Source of the DNA: JAJCYL01 sp040222875
GTDB lineage: Bacteria > Bacteroidota > Bacteroidia > Cytophagales > Cyclobacteriaceae
DNA: 64,000 nucleotides
Assembly (NCBI GenBank): GCA_040222875.1
Contig: JAVKCG010000008.1
Span: 682,001-746,000 of the forward strand
Direction: 5' to 3'
Shown here: piece by piece, positions 36,070 to 44,670 of the stretch
Layout of the letters: each line of letters starts with the position of its first letter
Position numbering within the stretch: position 1 is the stretch's first letter
Translations under genes and position numbers: made by a program
The notes under the pieces: generated by a model
Seen by the model: the letters and a program-made list of their open reading frames with translations, nothing else
Database searches by the model: none
What the model was told of the DNA's origin: nothing

Positions 36070-37274
36070 TAGTCCATCTCAAGATCTACATCATGCATTT
36101 CATGCCATGGGAGACCGTATTTTGCAAGATCAGCTAAAAAAGGATCAGGGTTGAATTGTTCTACATTAAAAACGCCTTTGCCGGACCACTCACCTGTAAG
36201 TACCATTTTGGCCCCGATCATGGCAGGTACTCCCGTTGTATACGAAACTCCCTGTGCCCCGGTATCTCTGAAAGCATCCTGATGCTTGCAATTATTATAG
36301 ATATAGTAAGTTTTTTGAGCCCCATTTTTGAGCCCTCTTATTCTGCACCCAATTGAGGTTTCACCCTGGTAATTTTCACCAAGGTCGCCGGGGTCTGGCA
36401 GAACTGCTTTTAAAAATTGGAGAGGAACAATTTCTTTCCCCTCAAACAAAACTGGTTCAATGCCAGCCATGCCGATATTTTGAATCACCCTCAAGTGGGT
36501 CAGGTACTCATCCCCAAAAGTCATCCAAAATCTGGCCCTTTTAAGTGTGGGGTAGTTTTTCACCAAAGATTCAAGTTCCTCATGATAAATTACATAAGAG
36601 TTTTTAGGGCCAATGTTAGGATAGTTTAGGGCCTTTTTTATTTCATGTGGTTCGGTTTCAACCCATTGGCCATTTTCGTAATATTTTCCTTTTTGGGTTA
36701 CTTCCCTGATATTAATCTCAGGGTTAAAATTGGTTGCAAAAGCTTTTCCGTGATCACCTGCATTACAATCAACAATATCTAAGTAATGAATTTCATCGAA
36801 ATGGTGGTTGGCTCCATAGGCGGTGAAAACACTTGTTACTCCCGGGTCGAAACCGGAACCTAAAACGGCTATCAGCCCAGCTTCCTTAAATTTATCTTGA
36901 TAAGCCCACTGCCATTTGTATTCAAACTTTGCTTCATCCTTCGGTTCATAGTTAGCAGTATCCAAATAATGCACACCCGTTTCAAGGCAGGCATCCATAA
37001 TTGTTAAATCCTGATAAGGAAGCGCCACATTTAAGACCAGGTCAGGTTTAAATTGGTTAATGAGTGCCACCAATTCAGGAACATTGTCTGCGTCTACTTT
37101 CGCTGTTTCAATCTCCCTGTTAAATTTCTTTTTAATGTCTGTTGCTATCTCATCACACTTTGATTTTGTTCGACTTGCCAACATTATTCCTGAAAAAACC
37201 TCTGATACCTCGGCACATTTAAATGCTACTACCCGGCCAACTCCACCGGCACCAATTATTAATACTTTTGACAT
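36069..37274 (-). CDS. Carboxynorspermidine/carboxyspermidine dehydrogenase (saccharopine dehydrogenase fold)
   Basis: A 401-residue NADPH-dependent reductase: Rossmann motif IGAGGVGRVVAFKCA at the N-terminus, then the saccharopine-dehydrogenase-like catalytic domain (VLGSGFDPGVTSVFTAYGANH). It condenses L-aspartate semialdehyde with putrescine or diaminopropane. The following gene, nspC, overlaps it by one base and catalyses the next step, which supports this call over lysine saccharopine dehydrogenase. Full length for the family. Confidence 0.94.
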   Translation of the reverse strand: MSKVLIIGAGGVGRVVAFKCAEVSEVFSGIMLASRTKSKCDEIATDIKKKFNREIETAKVDADNVPELVALINQFKPDLVLNVALPYQDLTIMDACLETGVHYLDTANYEPKDEAKFEYKWQWAYQDKFKEAGLIAVLGSGFDPGVTSVFTAYGANHHFDEIHYLDIVDCNAGDHGKAFATNFNPEINIREVTQKGKYYENGQWVETEPHEIKKALNYPNIGPKNSYVIYHEELESLVKNYPTLKRARFWMTFGDEYLTHLRVIQNIGMAGIEPVLFEGKEIVPLQFLKAVLPDPGDLGENYQGETSIGCRIRGLKNGAQKTYYIYNNCKHQDAFRDTGAQGVSYTTGVPAMIGAKMVLTGEWSGKGVFNVEQFNPDPFLADLAKYGLPWHEMHDVDLEMD

Positions 37275-37336
37275 GAATAAAATTTTAGGTTGGTCAAATA
37301 TGAATTAAAATCTAGAATTATCGTTTCGCCATGACA

Positions 37337-37966
37337 TCAAAAATCTATTGGCCCCAGCTTCTTAAAATGCCCATTCATGGCAATCTTGGTTTTTGTATTC
37401 TCAATTTCCTCAACGAGAGGAATGGTCTTCGTGAGGTGGGCAATGATAAAATCAAGCCGTTCATCTTCACCCTTCATTTTAAGCAAAGAATATTCTTCGT
37501 CAATAGAGAAACCAATTTTATGTGCAAATGTGAATGATGTTTGTTCTGTAGAAGGTGGGAAAGGGTTTTCAACATTTATGGTTTCATAAAATTGTCCCAT
37601 CAGTTCCCTTATCTCATCCAGCTTGGCCTCATTAGGAGAAAGGTCGATCTTTTTAATTCGAACTGTACCGTTACTGTACAGCTTGTCTTTAGCCGGGTTT
37701 TGATAGCTAATAACTTCAAAAACGGCTATGCCGAGGGTTTTAATATCGAGGCGACCATCTTTATACCGCTTTGTTACTTCTTTCACCTCCACCTCAGTGC
37801 CCAGTTCCAACCTGTTGTTGATGTAGGCTGGTATTCCGAAGGTTGAATTATCCTCAATACACTCATTAACTAATTGCTTATAGCGGGGTTCAAACACATG
37901 GAGATTTAAGTGTTCCCCTGGAAAACAAACCAGATTTAACGGAAAAAGGGGTAAGTCTTTGATCAT
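37337..37966 (-). CDS. LON peptidase substrate-binding (LonN/PUA-like) domain protein
   Basis: A 209-residue stand-alone version of the Lon N-terminal domain: LPLFPLNLVCFPGEHLNLHVFEPRYKQLV is the signature block, with FGIPAYI and LDIKTLGIAVFEV following. There is no AAA+ or protease part, as normal for this family. The function is unknown, possibly substrate recognition or an adaptor. It precedes the carboxynorspermidine dehydrogenase gene by about 60 bases on the same strand and could be co-transcribed with it. Confidence 0.9.
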   Translation of the reverse strand: MIKDLPLFPLNLVCFPGEHLNLHVFEPRYKQLVNECIEDNSTFGIPAYINNRLELGTEVEVKEVTKRYKDGRLDIKTLGIAVFEVISYQNPAKDKLYSNGTVRIKKIDLSPNEAKLDEIRELMGQFYETINVENPFPPSTEQTSFTFAHKIGFSIDEEYSLLKMKGEDERLDFIIAHLTKTIPLVEEIENTKTKIAMNGHFKKLGPIDF

Positions 37967-38021
37967 TGCGCTAAATAATAACGCTTTGAACGAAAACTCA
38001 CCCCACCAAGGTTTGTTTTAC

Positions 38022-38495
38022 TTATTTCAGAATATATAAGCTTATCCTGTATTCCGATTCATCTATAGGATCAACGTCTTCTTTTTCCGGGGTTATTTCC
38101 ACGAAATGAATTGTGTACCCTTTAGTGCTGAACTCAAAAGTTTCTGGTTTGTCAATGCTAACTGCATGATTAAAAGTTTCTGATACACCATCTACGGTAA
38201 CAGTAAAGTCAAAAGCTACCTGACCAGCCCAAACACATAGAATGAATGCTTTCGTCGGACATCTGGAATCCTCAGTGATTGCATCCAATGTAAATTCAAA
38301 TCCACTGAGTACGGCGCTTCCATTAACGCCAACTGACAATGTATCACCAAGGTTAGATGTTTTTGTTTCACTCTTACTGGTATTGCGCCCTTCAGGGTAA
38401 ATGTCATCTTCACCACATGCACTAAGTGCAAACACTACTGCGATCAAGGCTGGTAATATCCAATTACCTAATCCTTTGTTTGAAAACGTATTCAT
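38022..38495 (-). CDS. Hypothetical lipoprotein
   Basis: A 157-residue protein with an N-terminal hydrophobic stretch (WILPALIAVVFALSAC) ending in a lipobox, Cys27. A polar linker follows, and the rest is predicted beta-rich with two cysteines in RCPTKAFILCVWAG that could form a disulfide. No family is recognised. It is probably anchored to the inner leaflet of the outer membrane or surface-exposed. It is divergent from the DUF3332 gene across 117 bases. Confidence 0.75.
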   Translation of the reverse strand: MNTFSNKGLGNWILPALIAVVFALSACGEDDIYPEGRNTSKSETKTSNLGDTLSVGVNGSAVLSGFEFTLDAITEDSRCPTKAFILCVWAGQVAFDFTVTVDGVSETFNHAVSIDKPETFEFSTKGYTIHFVEITPEKEDVDPIDESEYRISLYILK

Positions 38496-38612
38496 TTTCG
38501 ATATTCATTTGAACATAGACAACAACGAGGTTCATTTGGTTGGAAGCAATACAATGATTAAATCGTTGTTATATTCATACCTTCAAAAAATTAGGTGTAA
38601 AACGAAATACGA

Positions 38613-39173
38613 ATGAGCAGGTTGAAAAAAGGTATGGCATATTTGATAATAGCTGGAGTTGTCCTTACAAGTTGTATCGGGCCCTTTAAGCTTACAAATA
38701 CACTTTTTGCCTGGAACGAAACCATGGGTTCAAAGTGGACTAATTCTATTGCTTTCATCTTGTTCATACCCGCATATGCTATCACATTTGTAGTTGACGG
38801 GTTTGTGTTAAATGTGATCGAATTCTGGTCTCAAGATAAGTGGCGTGGCATGGCCGAAGGTGAGCAAAAACTCATTACGTCGGCTGATGGAGATTATGAG
38901 TATCTAATAGTTAAAACAAGTGATGGGTTTACGATTACAGAGAATACAAATCAAGCAGAGGTAACACTTAATCTGGTTTATAAGGAAAACACCAAAACCT
39001 GGTTTAAAAGCAAACAGAAAGCACTTATTCCATTAGTTCAGCTTGTGGAACAGCCCACCGGCAATCTCGTCAGAGTTTATAGAGAAGACGGAACCGCTGT
39101 TTTGCTGGATGCCGGAATGACTGATTACACCGCAATTCAATCTGCGATTAAAGAGCCTGCAATCGCCTGGTAA
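38613..39173 (+). CDS. DUF3332 family lipoprotein
   Basis: A 186-residue protein with a lipoprotein signal (MAYLIIAGVVLTSCIGPF; lipobox LTSC), then KLTNTLFAWNETMGSKWTNSIAFI, the DUF3332 signature, and a second hydrophobic helix (FIPAYAITFVVDGFVLNVIEFW). The C-terminal 100 residues are beta-rich. Function unknown. It is 20 bases upstream of coaX, but I see no functional link. Confidence 0.85.
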   Translation: MSRLKKGMAYLIIAGVVLTSCIGPFKLTNTLFAWNETMGSKWTNSIAFILFIPAYAITFVVDGFVLNVIEFWSQDKWRGMAEGEQKLITSADGDYEYLIVKTSDGFTITENTNQAEVTLNLVYKENTKTWFKSKQKALIPLVQLVEQPTGNLVRVYREDGTAVLLDAGMTDYTAIQSAIKEPAIAW

Positions 39174-39193
39174 AACCTATTGATAAATGCCTG

Positions 39194-39913
39194 ATGAACC
39201 TTGCCATTGACATCGGCAATACCCGGATTAAAGCCGCATTGTTCAGTGGGGATGAACTAAAGAAAGTCTCCCGTTGGAATTCAGTTGATGAAGCACTTAA
39301 GTATCTACGGCAAATAAAAAATCATCATATAGGTATCTGTTCTGTTACAGGCAACCATGAAACGCTGCTGGACATTCTTACTCCTGAAAATGAGGTATTG
39401 ATATTGACCCATGAGACCAAAATTCCGATTGGCAATCAATATAAATCACCTGAGACCCTTGGGATGGACAGGTTAGCAGCTGTTTGTGGGGCCAATGAAA
39501 TGTTTCCGGGTAAAGATTGTCTGGTAATTGATAGTGGTACTTGTATTACCTATGATTTTTTAAAGAATGAATCTTTTATGGGCGGAGTGATTTCACCTGG
39601 ATTAAAAATGAGGTTTAGGTCGATGCATCAATTCACGAAAAACCTTCCGATGATAGAAGAGGCCAATGATAATGTTGTTCTTGGCCGGAATACCCTGGAG
39701 TCGATGAAAAGTGGGGGTATTAATGGGCTCATTTATGAAGCTGAAGGATTTATTAAGTATTTCATGTCCCAATCAGAGGGGTTGAATGTAATACTCACTG
39801 GTGGCGATGCAGATGTGTTTGAATCTAAATTAAAAACCCCGACCTTTGCAGCCCCAAATTTAGTCCTGACGGGTTTGAACAGTATTTTAAAGTACAATGG
39901 CGGCACTGCGTAG
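39194..39913 (+). CDS. coaX: Type III pantothenate kinase CoaX
   Basis: A 239-residue kinase of the acetate/sugar-kinase fold that phosphorylates pantothenate in the first step of coenzyme A synthesis. The phosphate motif DIGNTRIKAALF is at the N-terminus, GMDRLAAVCGA carries the catalytic region, and IDSGTCITYDF is the second phosphate motif; GGVISPG follows. The start at 39194 (ATG AAC) is set by the N-terminal motif. The 3' end overlaps the start of the outer-membrane protein gene by 17 bases. Confidence 0.96.
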   Translation: MNLAIDIGNTRIKAALFSGDELKKVSRWNSVDEALKYLRQIKNHHIGICSVTGNHETLLDILTPENEVLILTHETKIPIGNQYKSPETLGMDRLAAVCGANEMFPGKDCLVIDSGTCITYDFLKNESFMGGVISPGLKMRFRSMHQFTKNLPMIEEANDNVVLGRNTLESMKSGGINGLIYEAEGFIKYFMSQSEGLNVILTGGDADVFESKLKTPTFAAPNLVLTGLNSILKYNGGTA

Positions 39914-41204
39914 AATTCTCACTTTTGTTTTGATTGGTGCAAGTTGCTTTAACATGAAAGCACAGGTAGATCAATCTCCTTATTCAATAAACGGTATTGG
40001 CGATGTTAGAAGTCTCGCCAATCCGAGTCACTTTGGGATGGCTGAAATCGGACTTTCAACACCGACCCCTTTTCATATTAATAATATGAACCCAGCCCTC
40101 TTGACATACAATAAACTGACTTCTTACAATATGGGAGTTGCCTTTGACAACCGATCTATCAGCACCGAAACTCTTACACAAAAAAGTGGGGGTGCCTTAT
40201 TAAACAATCTGGTCTTTTCTTTTCCTGTAATGCAGGATAAGTGGACAATGAGTTTTGGCTTAATGCCCTACAGCAATATCAATTATAATGTTACGGTGAA
40301 ATCAACAGTAGAAGGGACTCCAATACCTTCCACATCAGTGTTTGAAGGGGAAGGCGGCCTGGTTCATGCATATTTTGCGAACGGGTTTGTTCTGGCCAAA
40401 GGCTTGTCAGTTGGATTAAGGGGTTCTTACATTTTCGGCAGTATAGATGATGTGGCTACAACAATTGCCGGCACACAATTGAGCGATAACGAGTTCATTG
40501 AAGATGCTGATACGGTTTTTAACACCAGGTATAAAGCAAGCGTAACCCGACAAACAATTTATGGTGATGTTACAATAGGCACCGGGTTACATTACCGTTA
40601 CCAAAAAAGTGAAGATCAATTTTTCAATTTTGGGCTTACTTATGACGCTTCAACAAATATCAAGGGTGAATCTACTGCATGGCTGTCCAGAAGAACGCTG
40701 GGGAATGTGGTAGTTCCAGGGTTTGACTCTTTGGAGGTTGAAAGGCCGGGGAGCTTTTCACTTCCTACCAAAGTTGGGATTGGCCTTGCATATGAAAAAC
40801 TCCTTAAGCTGACGATCGGCGTTGATTTAACCTATGAAAAATGGTCAAATGCGGTAGACTTCACTGGCAGCACAGATGGCTTTAGGGATTCCTTTGGTGC
40901 TGCCTTAGGTTTGGAGTGGATTCCAGATGTAAATAGCGTAGACACTTATTTTGAAAGGATTTCCTACCGTGTAGGATTTAGCTACAAACAATCCCCCTAT
41001 TTAGCCAATAACTCTAATGTCGATGACTTTGGCATCAATTTTGGCTGGTCACTACCCGTCGGACGAGGTTCCAGTTTTGATATGGGCTTTCGTTTCGGCC
41101 AGCGGGGCAACCTGAACATCAATCCCATTAGGGAGCGCTACTTCAAGGCCCTGGTTGGTGTAACCATCAATGACAGATGGTTCCAAAGAAGAAGGTTTGA
41201 CTAA
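39897..41204 (+). CDS. Outer-membrane beta-barrel protein
   Basis: A 435-residue protein with a signal peptide (RRILTFVLIGASCFNMKAQ) and a barrel-like body of alternating amphipathic strands, including SYNMGVAFDNR, WTMSFGLMPYSNINYNV, VGLRGSYIFGS and a C-terminal strand. The N-terminal SPYSINGIGDV and NNMNPALLTY segments are reminiscent of FadL-like and other Bacteroidota outer-membrane proteins with a plug-like start. Ligand unknown. It is followed 12 bases later by a TPR protein gene, and the two probably work together in the envelope. It overlaps the coaX 3' end. Confidence 0.83.
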   Translation: MAALRRILTFVLIGASCFNMKAQVDQSPYSINGIGDVRSLANPSHFGMAEIGLSTPTPFHINNMNPALLTYNKLTSYNMGVAFDNRSISTETLTQKSGGALLNNLVFSFPVMQDKWTMSFGLMPYSNINYNVTVKSTVEGTPIPSTSVFEGEGGLVHAYFANGFVLAKGLSVGLRGSYIFGSIDDVATTIAGTQLSDNEFIEDADTVFNTRYKASVTRQTIYGDVTIGTGLHYRYQKSEDQFFNFGLTYDASTNIKGESTAWLSRRTLGNVVVPGFDSLEVERPGSFSLPTKVGIGLAYEKLLKLTIGVDLTYEKWSNAVDFTGSTDGFRDSFGAALGLEWIPDVNSVDTYFERISYRVGFSYKQSPYLANNSNVDDFGINFGWSLPVGRGSSFDMGFRFGQRGNLNINPIRERYFKALVGVTINDRWFQRRRFD

Positions 41205-41216
41205 AACTATTGAATT

Positions 41217-42530
41217 ATGAAAAAGCTAACACTAACAGGTATTGTTACCCTGTCGATGTTTGTTTTATACGGACAGGATCCCAGCAACATTTGGAATTGG
41301 CCTGAAGATAGGGCCACGGCCGAAGAAAAAAATGTGCTCTATACAGATGCGATGAAATCTGAGTTTTATCAGGAGTCAGTGGCGCCACTTGAATGGCTGA
41401 TTACTGAAGCTCCCAATCTAAACCCAGCCCTATATATTAATGGAGCCAAGATTTACGAAGCTTTGGCTGAGGCAGAAGAAGATGAAGCGCAGCAACTTAA
41501 GTATCAGGAGAGGGCACTTGAAATGTACGATCTGCGAATTGAGTACTTCAACAACGAAGCGGAGGTACTCAATAGAAAAGCTTTTACGGCCTATAAATAC
41601 TGGAAGGGCACAAAAGCAAAGTATACTGAACTTCGAGACATGTTCAAGAAGGTTTTCGATTTAAACGGATCAGACGTTTACGATAATAACATACTTGCTT
41701 ACTTCGATGTGCTGCGTAGAATAAAACTTACTGGCGGACATTTAGAAGGAGATGAAGTTCTCGATATCTACTCTATGCTCATGGAAACAGTTGATGCGAA
41801 AGTCGCTCAGGGTGACAATAAGGGTCGGTTAAATTCAATTGCGGACAACCTGGATAAAATGTTAACAATGGTTATGCCTGATATAGATTGTGGATTTGTC
41901 GAAGATAATCTGGGACCCAAATTAATTGACGATCCGTCTGACCTGAATTTGGCAAAAAAGATCTTTCAGCTGTTATTGACAGGTAAGTGTACCGATAGCC
42001 CACTTGCAGTTAAATCAGCCGAAATTGTGCATGAGGCAGAGCCAACTTTTACACTCGCTAAATTTCTGGCATCTAAGTACCTAGCAGAAGGGAATTATGA
42101 AATGGCAATTGAATATTATAATCAAGCCCTTGAACTCGCAGATGACGGCGAAAAAAAAGGAGAAATCCATTTAAGCTTGGCAAGACTTTATGCCAGTCAG
42201 GGCCAGAAAAGTGCGTCTCGAAGCAATGCTTACAAGGCCGTTCAAAATGACCTAGGTTTAAAGGAGGCTTACTCGATCATCGGCAATTTATACATGAACA
42301 GTTTTGAGGCCTGCTCAGGTGGTGAGAGCCGAGTAAAAGACAGAGCCGTATTTATAGCTGCCTATGAGCAGTATAGGAAGGCTGGTGATGGTAGTGGCAT
42401 GGCCAACGCCAAAGCACAGTTTCCATCAATTGATGAAATTTTTACTGAAGGGTACGAAGAAGGACAATCAATAAGCACTGGTTGTTGGATTGGCGAAACG
42501 GTGCAGTTGGAGAGGCGTCCAGCCAATTGA
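41217..42530 (+). CDS. Secreted tetratricopeptide-repeat protein
   Basis: A 437-residue protein with a signal peptide (KLTLTGIVTLSMFVLYGQ) and TPR helices, clearest at FLASKYLAEGNYEMAIEYYNQALELADDG and IHLSLARLYASQGQKSASRSNAYKAVQND. Two cysteines near the C-terminus (EACSGGES, STGCWIG) may pair. Periplasmic scaffold role inferred; no partner is known apart from the preceding barrel gene. It is followed by a terminator at 42553-42581. Confidence 0.83.
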   Translation: MKKLTLTGIVTLSMFVLYGQDPSNIWNWPEDRATAEEKNVLYTDAMKSEFYQESVAPLEWLITEAPNLNPALYINGAKIYEALAEAEEDEAQQLKYQERALEMYDLRIEYFNNEAEVLNRKAFTAYKYWKGTKAKYTELRDMFKKVFDLNGSDVYDNNILAYFDVLRRIKLTGGHLEGDEVLDIYSMLMETVDAKVAQGDNKGRLNSIADNLDKMLTMVMPDIDCGFVEDNLGPKLIDDPSDLNLAKKIFQLLLTGKCTDSPLAVKSAEIVHEAEPTFTLAKFLASKYLAEGNYEMAIEYYNQALELADDGEKKGEIHLSLARLYASQGQKSASRSNAYKAVQNDLGLKEAYSIIGNLYMNSFEACSGGESRVKDRAVFIAAYEQYRKAGDGSGMANAKAQFPSIDEIFTEGYEEGQSISTGCWIGETVQLERRPAN

Positions 42531-42552
42531 TCTAAAAAAAGATGAACTTTAG

Positions 42553-42581
42553 AGCGATTTGAGTAATCAGATCGCTTTTTT
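42553..42581 (+). terminator. Rho-independent terminator between the TPR gene and lptC
   Basis: AGCGATTTGA and TCAGATCGCT form a stem around a short GTAA loop, followed by six T. It ends four bases before the lptC ATG at 42586. It rules out the ORF start at 42559, which would lie inside the hairpin. Confidence 0.82.
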
Positions 42582-42585
42582 AGTT

Positions 42586-43110
42586 ATGAAGACATTCATT
42601 TTCTTAAGTCTGATAGCAATTTTATCCTGCACCCAGGAAAACAAGGAGTTAATTAATCAACCGATGTATGAAGGCCCATCTGTTGAGATGGATAGTGTTG
42701 AAACCTTATACAGTGATTCGGCAATTGTGAAGATCAGGATAAATGCGCCGAAGCAACTCAACTTTGAAAATGGCAATGAGGAATACCCTTTAGGCGTCAG
42801 GTTGAAGTTTTATGATGAAACTGGCAAAGAAATCAGCAACCTGAGAGCGGATAAAGCCTACTATATTGCCGAAGAGAAACATTACAAAGCCGTTGGTAAT
42901 GTGGTAGTCAGAAACCTCGAAACTCAAGATCGCCTGAATACTGAGGAATTATACTGGAACCCCAATGAAGAGCGGGTTTACACTGATAAATTTGTGACGA
43001 TTAGAAGCCTGGATGAGGTGCATAAGGGTGAAGGGCTTGAAGCGACACAGGACTTTGAAAACTATCAAATTTTAAAGCCAACAGGTACAATAACCATCGA
43101 TGAGCCATAA
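42586..43110 (+). CDS. lptC: LPS export periplasmic lipoprotein LptC
   Basis: About 174 residues from the ATG at 42586: signal MKTFIFLSLIAILSC with a lipobox Cys, then the LptC fold (PMYEGPSVEMDSVETLYSDSAIVKIRINAP; FYDETGKEISNLRADKAYY; VVVRNLETQDRLNTEELYWN). LptC takes lipopolysaccharide from LptBFG and passes it to LptA. In Bacteroidota it is a lipoprotein of this size. The start is fixed by the signal peptide and the preceding terminator. Its stop overlaps the ATG of the next small membrane gene. Confidence 0.9.
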   Translation: MKTFIFLSLIAILSCTQENKELINQPMYEGPSVEMDSVETLYSDSAIVKIRINAPKQLNFENGNEEYPLGVRLKFYDETGKEISNLRADKAYYIAEEKHYKAVGNVVVRNLETQDRLNTEELYWNPNEERVYTDKFVTIRSLDEVHKGEGLEATQDFENYQILKPTGTITIDEP

Positions 43111-43298
43111 TGAAATTATTTGATACTATCATATTTACATTGGCCATTGGGTTCACCATTATTGGCTTTCATCAGGCATTTACAGTAGGTATTGCTGAGT
43201 CCTACTGGATTTTTATGTTGAGCCTAAGTCTATTACTTTTATATAAGCTTAGGAAGAAAAATGATTCCAAGACCAGCTCATCCCAAAAACAGAAGTAA
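43110..43298 (+). CDS. Small two-helix membrane protein
   Basis: A 62-residue protein with two hydrophobic segments (FDTIIFTLAIGFTIIGFHQ and YWIFMLSLSLLLLYKL) and a Lys/Ser-rich tail. Its ATG overlaps the lptC stop (TAATG), and the CorC-like gene starts 8 bases downstream, so it is coupled on both sides and real. No function is known; the context suggests envelope biogenesis. Confidence 0.72.
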   Translation: MKLFDTIIFTLAIGFTIIGFHQAFTVGIAESYWIFMLSLSLLLLYKLRKKNDSKTSSSQKQK

Positions 43299-43306
43299 TC
43301 CCCCAA

Positions 43307-44590
43307 ATGGACCCCGATAGTTGGCTGATTATCATAGTTAGTCTAGTTCTTTCTGCTTTCTTCTCTGGAATTGAGATTGCATTTATTTCGTCTGATAAAC
43401 TCAGGATTGAGCTATCCCGGCAACGTGGTCAAATAGCCGGAATCCTCTTATCCCCTTTCGTAAAAAGGCAGTCGCAGTTCATTGGCACCATGTTAATAGG
43501 CAATACGGCGGCCTTGGTGGTGTATGGCATTTTTATGGCAAGCATACTTGATCCGATACTTGCAGAAAAGCTAATTCCGCCACTAAATGGTGATGTGCCA
43601 GCATTACTGATTTCCACAGTGATAGCTACTATGATTGTGTTGATCACTGCTGAGTTTATACCGAAGAGCATATTTATGATCAATCCTGATTGGCTCTTAA
43701 AGGTTTTTGCAATCCCAATTGCGTTTTTTTACTACCTCCTTTTTCCGATTTCATATTTGCTAAATGCCCTTATTAAGGTGGTGATAGTTTATGTGTTGAG
43801 ATTGAGGTATGAGGAGTATCAGCCGGTTTTTGGGATGACTGATTTGAACAATTTCATTCAGAATATTCAAAAAGCCGAGAATGAAGATGATAGCGAAGTA
43901 GATACCAAAATCTTCAGTAATGCACTCGAGTTTAAGACCATCAAGGTCAGGGAATGCATGATACCACGCACAGAAATTATCGCAGTGGATATTGAAGACG
44001 GCATAGATGAATTGAAAGCGGCCTTTATCAGAAGTGGCCACAGCAAGGTGATCATTTACAAAGAAACCATCGATGATATAATCGGTTATTGCCATTCTTT
44101 GGAGATGTTTAAAAAGCCAACAGACGTTAAAAGCATTATGGCCCCGATTATGATTGTTCCTGAAACCATGCTGGCCAATGAGCTTATGATCAAATTTATC
44201 GGTGAGCGCAAAAGCCTAGCTTTGGTGGTAGATGAATTTGGTGGTACATCAGGCATTGTGAGCATTGAAGATATCATCGAAGAAATCTTCGGGGAAATCC
44301 AGGATGAACATGATGATGAGGATTTGATTGAGGAAAAAATCGATGAGTTTAACTATGTGCTCAGCGGAAGGCATGAAATCGATTACCTCAATGATAAATA
44401 TGGTTGGGATTTACCACTTGGGGATTATGATACCCTTGGGGGATTAATCTTGAACATCAATGAAAACATTCCTGAGAAGGATGAAATTGTCAAAGTAACC
44501 AACTACGTTTTTAAAGTTAACTCTGTAATTGATGCCCGCATCGACTCGGTAAAATTGTCAATTATGGACACGGGTGAAATCGCTGTGTAA
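43307..44590 (+). CDS. CorC/HlyC-type membrane protein (CNNM, CBS pair, CorC_HlyC domain)
   Basis: A 427-residue protein: DUF21/CNNM membrane domain at about residues 1-190 with four helices, tandem CBS domains at about 205-335 (VRECMIPRTEIIAVD; LALVVDEFGGTSGIVSIEDIIEEIFGEIQDEHD), and a C-terminal CorC_HlyC domain (LGGLILNINENIPEKDEIVKV). These proteins are linked to magnesium or other divalent-cation efflux; 'hemolysin' in older annotation is historical. Full length. It is probably in one unit with lptC and the small membrane gene. Confidence 0.92.
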   Translation: MDPDSWLIIIVSLVLSAFFSGIEIAFISSDKLRIELSRQRGQIAGILLSPFVKRQSQFIGTMLIGNTAALVVYGIFMASILDPILAEKLIPPLNGDVPALLISTVIATMIVLITAEFIPKSIFMINPDWLLKVFAIPIAFFYYLLFPISYLLNALIKVVIVYVLRLRYEEYQPVFGMTDLNNFIQNIQKAENEDDSEVDTKIFSNALEFKTIKVRECMIPRTEIIAVDIEDGIDELKAAFIRSGHSKVIIYKETIDDIIGYCHSLEMFKKPTDVKSIMAPIMIVPETMLANELMIKFIGERKSLALVVDEFGGTSGIVSIEDIIEEIFGEIQDEHDDEDLIEEKIDEFNYVLSGRHEIDYLNDKYGWDLPLGDYDTLGGLILNINENIPEKDEIVKVTNYVFKVNSVIDARIDSVKLSIMDTGEIAV

Positions 44591-44617
44591 TGCTCCGGTT
44601 CGATTGACTTTAACTCC

Positions 44618-44648
44618 TTGATTTTCAAAACGCATCTAACTACTTTTG
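44618..44648 (+). promoter_or_regulatory. Bacteroidota promoter for the PpiD-like gene
   Basis: TTG at 44618-44620 and TACTTTTG at 44641-44648, separated by 20 bases, fit the -33/-7 consensus. The leader to the ATG at 44671 would be about 17-18 bases. Confidence 0.65.
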
Positions 44649-44670
44649 CGCCTCTTTTAAAATAGATATA

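Noticed and set aside
42559..42585. Upstream TTG start for lptC
   Set aside because: It lies within the terminator hairpin and would place a polar stretch before the lipoprotein signal.
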